64,000 bases of DNA, taken from contig NZ_PEEU01000001.1 of assembly GCF_002754195.1 (NCBI RefSeq), positions 1,798,001-1,862,000 of the forward strand, written 5' to 3'. Positions 1 to 7,775 of this stretch are shown piece by piece. The translations under genes were made by a program, and so were the position numbers. The notes below the pieces were generated by a model. It ran no database searches. It saw only the letters and a list, made by a program, of their open reading frames with translations, and was not told the DNA's origin. Numbering within the stretch: position 1 is the stretch's first letter; every line of letters starts with the position of its first letter. Source of the DNA: Flavobacterium sp. 9. GTDB lineage: Bacteria > Bacteroidota > Bacteroidia > Flavobacteriales > Flavobacteriaceae.

Positions 1-239
1 CAATGATTGTATTTTTCTTCTCACAGATTATTCCGCAAGCCTTAGTAATGGTTCAACTTAAAAATCCCGAAAATCCCGAAACTCAAATCAATCTTTTAAA
101 TTATTTATATCATTTCGGAATTGCGCCATTTTTTAGCAATCCAATGATGGCTTCATTAGCCGGAGCTTTAGTTTATGTAGGAATCTGGTCTTTTATTTTA
201 TGGATTTTCTATAAAAACAAACTGATTTTCAAAGTCTAA
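1..239 (+). CDS. C-terminal fragment of an acyltransferase-like membrane protein (DUF5009-like, partial)
   Basis: The reading frame enters from the left edge and stops at 239, so only the last 79 residues or so are visible. They hold two hydrophobic segments separated by a polar loop and finish with an aromatic helix and a basic tail (FYKNKLIFKV). That tail resembles the ends of DUF5009/heparan-alpha-glucosaminide N-acetyltransferase-like membrane proteins, a family that also occurs complete at 13868-15058. The family is thought to move acyl groups onto cell-envelope sugars. The assignment rests on the tail and topology only. A strong terminator follows at 260-286. Confidence 0.45.
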   Translation, partial: MIVFFFSQIIPQALVMVQLKNPENPETQINLLNYLYHFGIAPFFSNPMMASLAGALVYVGIWSFILWIFYKNKLIFKV

Positions 240-259
240 ATTTTTCACCATATATATAG

Positions 260-286
260 AGACGCACAGCAGTGCGTCTTTTTTTA
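260..286 (+). terminator. Intrinsic terminator (GACGCAC hairpin)
   Basis: An 8-bp perfect stem AGACGCAC / GTGCGTCT (260-267 and 272-279) with a 4-nt loop runs into seven or more T. It lies 20 nt after the stop of the partial gene. The stem sequence recurs at 306-325 and 60975-60994, so it is also a member of a small dispersed hairpin family. Confidence 0.75.
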
Positions 287-305
287 TTAAATATTACTTT
301 ATGTT

Positions 306-325
306 AGATGCACTGCTGTGCATCT
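306..325. repeat. Second copy of the GACGCAC-type hairpin
   Basis: AGATGCAC / GTGCATCT (306-313, 318-325) with loop TGCT is a one-base variant of the 260-279 hairpin, with compensating changes on both arms. It has no T-run. Confidence 0.6.
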
Positions 326-418
326 CTACTATCACTTATATGGTTTAAAAAAATCATAAAAACATTATTTCTTACTCTTTAATTATGAATTTATTAAAAT
401 CAATTCATAAAAAAAGTA

Positions 419-426
419 TACTTTTG
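419..426 (+). promoter_or_regulatory. Probable ndk promoter -7 element
   Basis: TACTTTTG matches the Bacteroidota consensus TAnnTTTG and lies 25 nt before the ndk start. No clear TTG -33 element is visible 19 nt upstream, so the match is to the -7 half only. Confidence 0.5.
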
Positions 427-451
427 CACAAAATTAAAAATAAGCAATAAA

Positions 452-871
452 ATGGCAACAAATAGAACTTTTACAATGATTAAGCCAGATGCAGTTCAAA
501 ACGGACACATCGGTAATATCTTAGCAATGATTACTAATGGAGGTTTCAAAATCGTTTCATTAAAATTAACTCAATTAACTGTAGCTGATGCTCAAGCATT
601 TTACGCAGTTCACTCTGCAAGACCTTTCTACGGAGAATTAGTTGAATTCATGTCTCGTGGACCAATTGTTGCTGCAATTTTAGAAAAAGACAACGCAGTA
701 GAAGATTTCAGAACTTTAATTGGAGCTACAAATCCAGCTGAAGCTGCTGAAGGAACTATTCGTAAAGCATACGCAACTTCTATTGGAGAAAATGCAGTTC
801 ACGGTTCTGATAGCGACGAAAACGCTGCAATCGAAGGTGCATTCCACTTTGCTGGAAGAGAGCAATTCTAA
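452..871 (+). CDS. ndk: Nucleoside diphosphate kinase
   Basis: Transfers the gamma-phosphate of ATP to nucleoside diphosphates through a phosphohistidine, keeping NTP and dNTP pools balanced in the cytoplasm. The 139-residue length is normal for the family. The N-terminal beta strand and KPDAV motif (residues 11-15) and the active-site segment NAVHGSDS, with the catalytic His at 117, are intact. The start follows a TAnnTTTG element by 25 nt, and a strong terminator at 936-967 makes it a single-gene unit. The flanking DUF721/lipoprotein genes point the other way. Confidence 0.98.
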   Translation: MATNRTFTMIKPDAVQNGHIGNILAMITNGGFKIVSLKLTQLTVADAQAFYAVHSARPFYGELVEFMSRGPIVAAILEKDNAVEDFRTLIGATNPAEAAEGTIRKAYATSIGENAVHGSDSDENAAIEGAFHFAGREQF

Positions 872-1046
872 TTCAGACTTCTTAGATAGTTAGAATTTTA
901 GACTAACTTAGATTTCTTAGAATTACAAAATAAAGAAACCCACTTCATTGAAGTGGGTTTTGTTTTTTTATCTTATTATTATTTTAAACAATCTAAAATC
1001 TAAATAAATCTAAGCTAGTCTAAAAGTCTAAAAAGTCTAAGCAAGT
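872..1046. repeat. TCTAA/CTTAG-rich intergenic array around the ndk terminator
   Basis: The gap between two convergent genes is made of repeated TTAGA/TCTAA words on both sides of the ndk terminator, for example near 890-920 and 1000-1046 (AGTCTAAAAAGTCTAAGC). The two halves can pair over a long distance. It is a looser relative of the CTAAG hairpin arrays elsewhere in the window. Confidence 0.55.
936..967 (+). terminator. Intrinsic terminator of ndk
   Basis: An 11-bp perfect stem, AAACCCACTTC (936-946) and GAAGTGGGTTT (950-960), with a 3-nt loop followed by TGTTTTTTT. The arms also carry A and T tracts, so it can act in both directions, also for the opposing DUF721 gene. Confidence 0.9.
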
Positions 1047-1343
1047 CTAACGTAAAACTACATCTTTCACCACGTCACGCCCTAATTCTTCATTAATCAT
1101 CTTAACGATTTTCGATTTTCCGTGACTTAATTCTTCTCTCAAAACCGCCGATCCAAGCTCAACATACAACGTACTGCCTTTTAGCACAACATTTTTAGTG
1201 TACGTGTTTACTCCATTTCCCATCAACTGTCTCCACGCCTCTTTCACATCAATCTGATCCATTCCGGGCTGTAATTTATTTACCTGGATTATCTGTTGCA
1301 AAACAGCCCCAATCGTACTTTGATTATTTAGTCTTTTTGCCAT
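1047..1343 (-). CDS. DUF721 domain protein
   Basis: A 98-residue protein with the DUF721 fold: a helical N-terminus, then beta strands (TYTKNVVLKGSTLYVELGSA) and an LREELSHGKSKIVKMINEE helix. DUF721 includes actinobacterial and proteobacterial DciA-type proteins that help load the replicative helicase; whether this short flavobacterial form does the same is inference. Its first 20 nt overlap the end of the lipoprotein gene 1324-1764, so the two are probably translated from one mRNA. Cytoplasmic, no signal peptide. Confidence 0.8.
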   Translation of the reverse strand: MAKRLNNQSTIGAVLQQIIQVNKLQPGMDQIDVKEAWRQLMGNGVNTYTKNVVLKGSTLYVELGSAVLREELSHGKSKIVKMINEELGRDVVKDVVLR

Positions 1344-1764
1344 CGTTTAATAAATTTATTGGTCCTGCTTTTTTATAATGATACTCTTTTTTCTCCTGAT
1401 TTTTCACCACCAATTCCTTATCCGAAATCGAAATCAATTCTTCACTCCACTTTGCATAATCCGTTTTGTAATCTAAAAAAACCTGATTATCCTTAAACCG
1501 AACCGAAACATTTTCAAAAGAATCACTCGTTAAAAAAGTTCCATCAAATTGCGGCATTACTTTCTTTCGAATTCCTTTATTATTTTTAATTTCAAAAAAA
1601 TCAAAGCTTTCATTCACACCATAATCCTTTTGTTCACCCTTATCAAAAACCACTTTTTCGATTTCCCAATAACCATTAAGTTTTGCAATATCCGTTGGTT
1701 TAATTTCCTGCTTGCAACTCACAAACAAGAGTAACAAAGCCAAAATTATAAAAGTGTTTTTCAT
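1324..1764 (-). CDS. Small lipocalin-like lipoprotein
   Basis: 146 residues with a lipoprotein signal peptide (hydrophobic residues 4-14, lipobox FVSC, Cys17). The rest is rich in beta strands with the pattern LNGYWEIEKVVFD near the start, typical of lipocalin-like lipoproteins of Bacteroidota. No catalytic motif is seen and the ligand is unknown. It is the first gene of a two-gene unit with the DUF721 gene, whose start lies inside its 3' end. Confidence 0.7.
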   Translation of the reverse strand: MKNTFIILALLLLFVSCKQEIKPTDIAKLNGYWEIEKVVFDKGEQKDYGVNESFDFFEIKNNKGIRKKVMPQFDGTFLTSDSFENVSVRFKDNQVFLDYKTDYAKWSEELISISDKELVVKNQEKKEYHYKKAGPINLLNDGKKTK

Positions 1765-1816
1765 AGTTTATTATATTAAAATTCAATTACTTCAATCTTA
1801 TTTAAATTAAGAATCA

Positions 1817-1910
1817 GGAGCTATTTCCTGCTGTACGCTATATCTTTTATGTCTCCCGAAGCCTCGGGACCGCCATAAAAGGATACCGCTTCCATCAGGG
1901 CTAGGGCTCC
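1817..1910. repeat. Dispersed ~90-bp element, copy A
   Basis: Begins GGAGCTATTTCCTGCTGT and ends CCATCAGGGCTAGGGCTCC, so the ends are inverted (GGAGC/GCTCC). The centre carries TATATCTTTT ... AAAAGGATACCGCT around a CCCGAAGCCTCGGG hairpin. Related copies lie near 6587, 35926, 37312, 41133 and 50956. Confidence 0.8.
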
Positions 1911-2040
1911 AATTTTCAAAAGAGATTTTTTGCGAACTACAAAGTTAAACTTATAAAACTCAAAAGAAATAAAAATATGCAAAACCAATTAAACTATTTT
2001 ACATATTTTTAGTCAAACTCCAAACCAAAACCAAAAAACC

Positions 2041-3105
2041 ATGACTAAAACAATTTGTATAATCCTGACAATCTTCGCATTTGCAGGATGTAGTTCAGAC
2101 CAAACTGAAACAACACCTACTCCAACTGAAAGTATGTATTTCCCTCCATTAACAGGAAATACTTGGAAAACAAAATCTCTTACAGATCTAAAATGGAATC
2201 AAGCTGCCGTTCAGCCACTTTTAGATTATTTAGAACTCAAACATTCTAAATCGTTTATTATTCTAGTAAATGGGCAAATTGTAATGGAAAATTATTTCAA
2301 TGGTCATTCCGCAACTACAAATTGGTATTGGGCAAGTGCAGGAAAAACACTAACATCAACCATGACCGGAATTGCACAACAAGAAAATTTACTTGACATC
2401 AATAATAAAGTTTCACAATATATCGGAACCGGTTGGACAAGCGAAACATTAGCACAAGAAAACTTAATTACGTGCAAAAACCTTCTTACAATGACTTCAG
2501 GACTTGATGACAGTACAGACGATGTCGATCCTGCAAGTTTAATCTACAAGGCCGATTCAGGAAAACGTTGGGCATATCATAATGTATATGTAAAACTCCA
2601 GGATGTTGTAGCAAAAGCAAGCGGGCAAACCTGGTCAACCTATTTCAATACCAAATTAAGAGACAAAATTGGCATGGATGGTAATTGGGTTCAGCTTGGC
2701 GTTAATAGCGTTTATACCAGTACTTCAAGAAGTATAGCACGATTTGGACTTTTAATGCTTAACAAGGGAAAATGGGATAATACTCAAATTTTAAACGAAG
2801 CTTATTTTAATGAAGCAACAACAACTTCTCAAAACATTAATTTAGGATACGGGTATTTATGGTGGCTTAACGGAAAAACATCATATCATTTACCACAATC
2901 ACAACTTACTTTTCAGGGAAGTATAATTCCGACTGCGCCAAATGACATGTTTATGGCATTGGGGAAAAATGATCAGAAAATCTATGTTGTTCCAAGTAAA
3001 AACATGGTCATTATCAGAATGGGAGATGCCGCTGACGATGTCAATCTTGCCTTATCAGATTTTGACAAAACGCTATGGACGAAAATAATTGCGTTGTATC
3101 AATAA
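2041..3105 (+). CDS. Secreted serine hydrolase of the beta-lactamase/DD-peptidase (class C) fold
   Basis: A 354-residue lipoprotein (lipobox FAGC, Cys17) with a serine beta-lactamase-like domain. The nucleophile motif is SAGK (Ser99, Lys102) and the second motif YHN is at 179-181. The third KTG-like motif is not obvious. Such 'beta-lactamase-related serine hydrolases' act as esterases, D-aminopeptidases or PBP-like proteins; true beta-lactam hydrolysis cannot be inferred. It is a single gene followed by a strong terminator. The substrate is unknown, and location at the outer or inner membrane surface is expected from the lipid anchor. Confidence 0.85.
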   Translation: MTKTICIILTIFAFAGCSSDQTETTPTPTESMYFPPLTGNTWKTKSLTDLKWNQAAVQPLLDYLELKHSKSFIILVNGQIVMENYFNGHSATTNWYWASAGKTLTSTMTGIAQQENLLDINNKVSQYIGTGWTSETLAQENLITCKNLLTMTSGLDDSTDDVDPASLIYKADSGKRWAYHNVYVKLQDVVAKASGQTWSTYFNTKLRDKIGMDGNWVQLGVNSVYTSTSRSIARFGLLMLNKGKWDNTQILNEAYFNEATTTSQNINLGYGYLWWLNGKTSYHLPQSQLTFQGSIIPTAPNDMFMALGKNDQKIYVVPSKNMVIIRMGDAADDVNLALSDFDKTLWTKIIALYQ

Positions 3106-3132
3106 AAAACTTTTCAGATATATTGAACATAA

Positions 3133-3167
3133 AAAAACTCATGTAATCAACGACTACATGAGTTTTT
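3133..3167 (+). terminator. Intrinsic terminator of the serine hydrolase gene
   Basis: A 13-bp perfect stem AAAAACTCATGTA / TACATGAGTTTTT (3133-3145, 3155-3167) with a 9-nt loop. A and T tracts on both arms make it usable from either side, also for the opposing ftsY operon. Confidence 0.85.
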
Positions 3168-3195
3168 CTTTATATATTAAATAGAAAATATTTTC

Positions 3196-3372
3196 TTATT
3201 TAGTTCGCAATCTCTTTAACATTCCCATAAAAAAGAGAACCAATCCTACAATCAATAAGACATAATAAATAGACAAACTTTTGTCTTTTAATACATTTGC
3301 CAAAACAAAACATATAACGCTTGCAAAATAAAAACTAAGTGGCGTTATATTTTTTAAAGAAGAAAAACTCAT
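3196..3372 (-). CDS. 58-residue two-helix membrane protein downstream of ftsY
   Basis: A short gene reading MSFSSLKNITPLSFYF... to ...MLKRLRTK. Two hydrophobic stretches (about residues 10-27 and 34-51) are joined by a charged turn (LKDKSLS), and the C-terminus is basic, so a two-pass membrane protein with the tail in the cytoplasm is likely. It starts 18 nt after the ftsY stop and ends before the shared terminator, which supports translation as the last gene of the ftsY unit. The family is not recognised; a role next to the SRP receptor is only a guess from position. Confidence 0.65.
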   Translation of the reverse strand: MSFSSLKNITPLSFYFASVICFVLANVLKDKSLSIYYVLLIVGLVLFFMGMLKRLRTK

Positions 3373-3390
3373 TGAAATTATCTTAAAAGA

Positions 3391-4344
3391 TTATTTGAAA
3401 AAACTATCCACAAACTCATACTTATTAAAGACTTGCAAATCTTCAATTCCTTCACCAATACCAATATACTTTACAGGAATTTGAAATTGATCTGAAATAC
3501 CAATTACAACACCACCTTTTGCAGTTCCGTCTAGTTTGGTTACCGCAAGAGAAGTTACTTCAGTAGCAGCAGTAAATTGTTTTGCTTGTTCAAAAGCATT
3601 TTGACCAGTCGAACCATCCAAAACCAAAAGTACATCATGCGGAGCATCAGCAACCACTTTTTGCATTACGCGTTTTACTTTGGTAAGTTCGTTCATCAAA
3701 TTGATTTTGTTATGCAAACGTCCGGCAGTATCTATAATTACTACATCTGCATTTTGAGCTACAGCAGATTGTAACGTATCAAAAGCTACAGAAGCAGGAT
3801 CACTTCCCATATTTTGCCTTACGATTGGAACACCTACACGATCTGCCCAAACTTGCAATTGATCAATAGCAGCCGCACGAAAAGTATCCGCAGCTCCTAA
3901 AACCACATTATAACCCGCTTTCTTAAACTGATAAGCCAGTTTACCAATTGTAGTTGTTTTACCAACTCCATTGACACCAACTACCATTAAAACGTATGGT
4001 TTTTTATCTTTTGGAATTTCAAATTCTGTTGCTTCACCAGTGTTCGTTTCAGACAGTAAAGCTCCTATTTCTTCACGAAGGATTTGATTCAACTCCTCAG
4101 TTCCTAAATATTTGTCTTCAGCAACACGTTTTTCGATTCTTGAAATTACTTTCAGAGTTGTATTTACACCAACATCAGAAGCAACCAAGATTTCTTCCAG
4201 ATCATCCAAAACATCGTCATCGACTTTAGACTTTCCAGCAACGGCTTTACTTAACTTTGAAAAAAAGGTAGTTTTTGATTTTTCAAGACCTTTGTCCAAA
4301 GTCTCTTTTTTATCAGTGGAGAATAATTTTTTTAAAAAACTCAT
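3391..4344 (-). CDS. ftsY: Signal recognition particle receptor FtsY
   Basis: GTPase that docks SRP-ribosome complexes at the inner membrane for co-translational insertion. 317 residues: a short lysine-rich N-terminus (1-45) in place of the long acidic A domain of E. coli, a helical N domain (45-105) and the G domain with GVNGVGKTT (123-131), DTFRAAA, DTAGR and TKLDGTAKGG. All GTPase motifs are present. It stands downstream of the L28-L33-DUF4295 unit, but a terminator at 4465-4494 separates them. A small membrane gene follows 18 nt later. Confidence 0.98.
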   Translation of the reverse strand: MSFLKKLFSTDKKETLDKGLEKSKTTFFSKLSKAVAGKSKVDDDVLDDLEEILVASDVGVNTTLKVISRIEKRVAEDKYLGTEELNQILREEIGALLSETNTGEATEFEIPKDKKPYVLMVVGVNGVGKTTTIGKLAYQFKKAGYNVVLGAADTFRAAAIDQLQVWADRVGVPIVRQNMGSDPASVAFDTLQSAVAQNADVVIIDTAGRLHNKINLMNELTKVKRVMQKVVADAPHDVLLVLDGSTGQNAFEQAKQFTAATEVTSLAVTKLDGTAKGGVVIGISDQFQIPVKYIGIGEGIEDLQVFNKYEFVDSFFK

Positions 4345-4464
4345 TTTTTATAGATTGTTAGTTTTTTAGATTAATTCGATTTTCCAATCTATTTAATCTT
4401 GAATATCTAAAGAAACCCGAAATTACGCATGCTTCTTTAAATTTTAGACAAATATAAAAAATAA

Positions 4465-4494
4465 AAAAGCTACTTCCGAATGAAAGTAGCTTTT
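4465..4494 (-). terminator. Terminator of the rpmB-rpmG-DUF4295 operon
   Basis: Stem AAAAGCTACTT / AAGTAGCTTTT (465-475 and 484-494 of the 4-kb block) with an 8-nt loop. Read on the minus strand it ends in a T-rich run, 20 nt after the DUF4295 stop. Confidence 0.8.
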
Positions 4495-4513
4495 CTATAT
4501 GATGTGATTGTAA

Positions 4514-4666
4514 TTATTTCTTTTTCAAGAATTCATCAACTTCTTCAGGAGCCATAATAGATTCTACGAATGTATATGCACCAGTTTTAGGAGATTTCAC
4601 CATTTTGATGGCTTTTGATAATCTCTTAGAAGATGTTTGTAACGATGCTACGGTTTTCTTTGCCAT
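4514..4666 (-). CDS. DUF4295 small basic protein
   Basis: A 50-residue protein beginning MAKKTVASLQTSSKRLSKAI and ending EEVDEFLKKK. This is the DUF4295 family of Bacteroidota, nearly always encoded straight after rpmB and rpmG. High lysine content and this context suggest a ribosome-associated protein, but no function is established. It is the last gene of the operon, followed by the terminator at 4465-4494. Confidence 0.9.
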   Translation of the reverse strand: MAKKTVASLQTSSKRLSKAIKMVKSPKTGAYTFVESIMAPEEVDEFLKKK

Positions 4667-4737
4667 GATTCAAATGTTATTTGAAGTTTTATAAAACTCT
4701 AATGGCAAAACCACCGAGCACTATAAAATTCTAATTA

Positions 4738-4920
4738 TTACTTAATTTCTTTGTGAACAGTTACGCGTTTCAAGATTGGATTAAATTTTTTAATCTCTAA
4801 TCTATCCGGAGTATTTTTTTTGTTCTTAGTTGTAATATATCTAGAAGTTCCTGCTACACCAGAAGTCTTGTGCTCAGTACATTCTAAAATTACCTGGATT
4901 CTATTACCTTTCTTTGCCAT
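4738..4920 (-). CDS. rpmG: 50S ribosomal protein L33
   Basis: A 60-residue large-subunit protein with the L33 core ([16 protein letters not shown] ... [22 protein letters not shown]). Only one cysteine (ECTEH) remains, so it is the zinc-free 'C-minus' form, without the two CxxC pairs of the zinc-ribbon type. It lies 27 nt after rpmB and 71 nt before the DUF4295 gene, in the usual flavobacterial order. Confidence 0.97.
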   Translation of the reverse strand: MAKKGNRIQVILECTEHKTSGVAGTSRYITTKNKKNTPDRLEIKKFNPILKRVTVHKEIK

Positions 4921-4947
4921 CTTGCTATATATTTATTTAGGAAAAGA

Positions 4948-5184
4948 TTATTTGATAAATCCTTCTGACTGCGCTTTTTTCAAAACAGCAGAAATTCCAT
5001 TTTTATTAATTGTTTTTATCGTAGATGCTGCTACTCTAAGAGTAATCCATCTATCTTCTTCTGGAAGATAAAAACGCTTTTTAACTAAGTTTACAGAAAA
5101 CTTTCTCTTAGTTTTGTTCATAGCGTGAGAAACGTTATTTCCTACCATCGCTCTTTTACCTGTAAGGTCACAAACTCTTGACAT
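4948..5184 (-). CDS. rpmB: 50S ribosomal protein L28
   Basis: 78 residues: [20 protein letters not shown]..., a typical L28 N-terminus, followed by the basic [15 protein letters not shown] segment. First gene of the rpmB-rpmG-DUF4295 operon. A promoter with both Bacteroidota elements fits at 5221-5251, giving a leader of about 30 nt. Only one cysteine is present near the start, so it is a C-minus-type L28. Confidence 0.98.
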   Translation of the reverse strand: MSRVCDLTGKRAMVGNNVSHAMNKTKRKFSVNLVKKRFYLPEEDRWITLRVAASTIKTINKNGISAVLKKAQSEGFIK

Positions 5185-5220
5185 TATACTTATCTTTTAT
5201 CGTTATTCAAAATCAGGGTG

Positions 5221-5251
5221 CAAAGAAAAGAAAAATAAACGATTGAAACAA
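5221..5251 (-). promoter_or_regulatory. Probable rpmB operon promoter
   Basis: On the minus strand TTG (5251-5249) and TTTCTTTG (5228-5221) are 20 nt apart. This fits the Bacteroidota pattern TTG-N19-TAnnTTTG with one mismatch in the -7 element. It lies about 37 nt upstream of rpmB. Confidence 0.5.
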
Positions 5252-5255
5252 AAAA

Positions 5256-6509
5256 TTATCGCACAATTTTTAAAATTTCTTTCTGTAATATTTCTAAACT
5301 CTTAATCGTCGCTCTATTTATCACTTTTTCACGTGGTTGGCCAAAGTTAAATTCTTCTACAATTATGCCTGTTGGAGTAGCCAAAGCGATAAAAACAGCT
5401 CCAATTTCTGCATCCGAGTCTCCTTTTGTTGGTCCGGCGTTCCCAGTTGTCGCAATTGCATAGTCTGTTTTAAGTATCTCTTTAACATTCAAAGCCATAG
5501 CCGATGCAACCTCTGCGCTAACTACCGTAAATTGATCTACTAAATCCTGCGAGACACCGAGAACATTAACCTTCGCCTCTGTTGCGTAGGAAACAATACT
5601 GCCTTTAAAATAATTTGAAGCTCCAGGAATAGCTGACAAAAGCGAAGCAATTTTTCCTCCGGTAAAACTTTCGGCAGTCGAAATGGTTTTACCTTGTTTC
5701 GTTAAAATTTTTCCAACTACTGATTCTATCGTTTCATTTTCTTCATAACCAACTATAATATCATGAATTATAGCATCTAATGATTTTACATTTGATTCAA
5801 TAGCTGCTTCTAATTCTTCTTTATTTGTTCCTCTGGCAGACAAACGCAAACGAACTCGTCCGGGATTTGGTAAATAAGCTAGCTTGATAAACTCAGGCAG
5901 ATTATTTTCCCAATCTTCGATACGTTCTGCAACTAAACTCTCGCCCTGACCATAAGTCAAAATGGTTTTATGAATGATATACGGACGTTTATACTCTCGA
6001 ACTATCTTAGGAATTATTTCTTCTTCAACCAGATATTTCATTTCATACGGAACTCCCGGAAGCGAAACAAACACAGTGTTTTCTTTCTTCATCCACATTC
6101 CTGGCGCCGTCCCCATTTTGTTGTGCAGAACGGTACATTTTGACGGAACTAAAGCCTGATCTTTATTTAATTGTGAAATTGGTCTTTTATAAAATCCTTC
6201 AATCAATTCTTTTACGTGAGCCAAAACTTCTGGATTAACAACTAATTCGTCGTCAAAATAATCACAGAAAGTTTTCTTGGTAACATCGTCTTTTGTTGGT
6301 CCTAAACCTCCGGTCACAATTACAACATCTACTTTGTTTTGTAACTGGGCAAATGTGTCTAAAATGTGTTTTTTATCGTCGCTTATCGAAATCATTTCAT
6401 GGACTTCCACTCCGATTCGGTCTAGGGATTTTGCGATAAAACCGGAGTTTGTATCTACAATTTGACCTATTAATATTTCATCTCCAATAGTAATGATAGT
6501 TGCTTTCAT
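5256..6509 (-). CDS. cinA: CinA-like protein (nicotinamide-nucleotide amidase domain)
   Basis: 417 residues in two parts. The N-terminal MoaB/MogA-like domain (1-165) has [17 protein letters not shown] and [12 protein letters not shown]. The C-terminal PncC-type amidase domain (about 255-415) has the catalytic [12 protein letters not shown] motif and [12 protein letters not shown]. Family members recycle NMN to NaMN and hydrolyse ADP-ribose; the old name reflects competence/damage induction in Streptococcus. It is followed closely by the rpmB promoter, so it is probably transcribed separately from the ribosomal genes. Confidence 0.93.
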   Translation of the reverse strand: MKATIITIGDEILIGQIVDTNSGFIAKSLDRIGVEVHEMISISDDKKHILDTFAQLQNKVDVVIVTGGLGPTKDDVTKKTFCDYFDDELVVNPEVLAHVKELIEGFYKRPISQLNKDQALVPSKCTVLHNKMGTAPGMWMKKENTVFVSLPGVPYEMKYLVEEEIIPKIVREYKRPYIIHKTILTYGQGESLVAERIEDWENNLPEFIKLAYLPNPGRVRLRLSARGTNKEELEAAIESNVKSLDAIIHDIIVGYEENETIESVVGKILTKQGKTISTAESFTGGKIASLLSAIPGASNYFKGSIVSYATEAKVNVLGVSQDLVDQFTVVSAEVASAMALNVKEILKTDYAIATTGNAGPTKGDSDAEIGAVFIALATPTGIIVEEFNFGQPREKVINRATIKSLEILQKEILKIVR

Positions 6510-6586
6510 ATCTGTGGAATATTTTTACTTACAATTTTGTAAGTCATTATTATAAAGAAGGTTGTTGTCGCAACGATTTTGCGTGA

Positions 6587-6672
6587 GGGGTAGAAACGGC
6601 ATCCTTTTGTGACAAACGAAAAGTGCTCGTTTTACAAAATTTTCCGGAACAAAAGATATAGTGTATAACCCG
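6587..6672. repeat. Dispersed ~90-bp element, copy B (diverged, inverted)
   Basis: In reverse order relative to copy A it shows GGGGTAGAAACGGCATCCTTTTGTG and ACAAAAGATATAG, followed by CCCGA. The central hairpin has changed (ACGAAAAGTGCTCGTTTT). It matches the core of the other copies, but its ends are poorly kept. Confidence 0.5.
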
Positions 6673-6715
6673 ACTCTATTTTTGACCTGATTTTATGAAT
6701 GACAAAAATAGAGTC
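6672..6715 (-). terminator. Hairpin after the Hpt gene, probable terminator
   Basis: A 13-bp perfect stem GACTCTATTTTTG / CAAAAATAGAGTC (6672-6684, 6703-6715) with an 18-nt loop, 11 nt after the Hpt stop on the minus strand. It lacks a T-run outside the stem, so termination efficiency is uncertain. Confidence 0.5.
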
Positions 6716-6726
6716 ACGCCCATATC

Positions 6727-7071
6727 TTACAAATCAAAGTCTTTTTTAATTTCTTTTATTGCCTCTTTTACCTGCAATTTAATGCTTTTAAAAGTTTCGA
6801 CAATTTCTTTTTTCTTGCCTTCTGCTTTTGTCCAGGCTTCAACCTGAAGGATTTCCTCAAAAGCCACATTTAACCCCATTAAATCTAACGTAGGTTTTAT
6901 TTTATGGGCATATGAGTAAGCATATTTATGATCCTTTTTCTTAATTCCTTCTTTGATTTGTTTTAAATCTTCGGGAACTTCGGTAACAAATAGTTTTAGA
7001 ATTTCGTTTACAAATTCAGGATCGTTGTCTGAAAGCGCATATACTTTCGAAAGGTTGTACTTTAAAGCCAT
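6727..7071 (-). CDS. Histidine-containing phosphotransfer (Hpt) domain protein
   Basis: A stand-alone Hpt domain, 114 residues, all helical, with the phospho-acceptor motif AHKIKPTLDLMG (His56). Such proteins pass phosphate between hybrid kinases and response regulators; no partner is encoded in the window. The start codon shares one base with the stop of the FAH-family gene (TAATG arrangement), indicating coupled translation, although a functional link between the two products is not evident. Confidence 0.88.
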   Translation of the reverse strand: MALKYNLSKVYALSDNDPEFVNEILKLFVTEVPEDLKQIKEGIKKKDHKYAYSYAHKIKPTLDLMGLNVAFEEILQVEAWTKAEGKKKEIVETFKSIKLQVKEAIKEIKKDFDL

Positions 7072-7682
7072 TATTTTACTTGTATTCTGAATAATTTTTT
7101 ATCTTCTAAAAAGCCTTCTAAAACATCATTTGGTTTAACCGCAGCAACTCCTTCCGGCGTTCCTGTAAAAATAATATCTCCTATTTTTAATGTAAAATAT
7201 TGAGATACGTAAGAAACCAGCTCATCAATTTTCCAAAGCATGAAGCTTGTATTTCCTTTTTGAACTGTTTTAGAATTGTTAGTCAACTCAAATGTAAGAT
7301 TTTCCATAGAAACAAAATCGTTTTTTGGAACAAAATCTCCAATGACTGCAGAGCCATCAAACGCTTTTGCTTTCTCCCAAGGCAACCCTTTTTGTTTCAA
7401 TTTATCTTGTAAATCTCTGGCTGTAAAATCAATACCTACACTTATTTCATCATAATACTTATGAGCAAATTTAGGTTCGATGTACTTCCCTACTTTGTTA
7501 ATTTTAACAATTATCTCTATTTCGTGATGAATTTCTTCAGAAAATTCTGGAATTACAAACGGATGTTGCTTTAACAAAACTGCCGAATCCGGTTTCATAA
7601 AAACTACAGGTTCCGTTGGTCGCTCGTTTTTTAATTCCTCAATATGATTGGTATAATTTCTACCGATACAGATGATCTTCAT
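7071..7682 (-). CDS. Fumarylacetoacetate hydrolase (FAH) family enzyme
   Basis: A 203-residue minimal FAH domain. The metal ligands EIHHEIE (Glu54, Glu56) and DFTARD (Asp85) are intact, as is the GDIIFTGTPEGV loop near the C-terminus. Small members of this family are acylpyruvate hydrolases or oxaloacetate decarboxylases (FAHD1-like); the exact substrate cannot be read from the sequence. It is translationally linked to the Hpt gene. A CTAAG-type hairpin array separates it from the exonuclease gene upstream. Confidence 0.88.
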   Translation of the reverse strand: MKIICIGRNYTNHIEELKNERPTEPVVFMKPDSAVLLKQHPFVIPEFSEEIHHEIEIIVKINKVGKYIEPKFAHKYYDEISVGIDFTARDLQDKLKQKGLPWEKAKAFDGSAVIGDFVPKNDFVSMENLTFELTNNSKTVQKGNTSFMLWKIDELVSYVSQYFTLKIGDIIFTGTPEGVAAVKPNDVLEGFLEDKKLFRIQVK

Positions 7683-7775
7683 TTCTTTTATAAGTTGCTA
7701 AGTTACTAAGCTACTAAGGTTCTAAGAAACTATGCAGAAAAACTTAGCATCTTAGAACCTTAGAGACTTAGAACC
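7683..7775. repeat. CTAAG/CTTAG hairpin array between FAH and exonuclease genes
   Basis: Left half has five CTAAG words at about 8-10 nt spacing (TTGCTAAGTTACTAAGCTAC); right half has the complementary ACTTAGCATCTTAGAACCTT words. The halves can fold into one long imperfect hairpin around 7728-7740. The array fills the whole gap. Confidence 0.8.

Noticed and set aside
2041..3105. True beta-lactamase resistance gene
   Set aside because: It has SxxK and YxN-type motifs but no clear KTG; similar secreted serine hydrolases are common and usually not resistance enzymes.
7683..7775. CTAAG words taken as a CRISPR array
   Set aside because: Units are 8-10 nt with no spacers and the second half is the reverse complement of the first; no cas gene is present.
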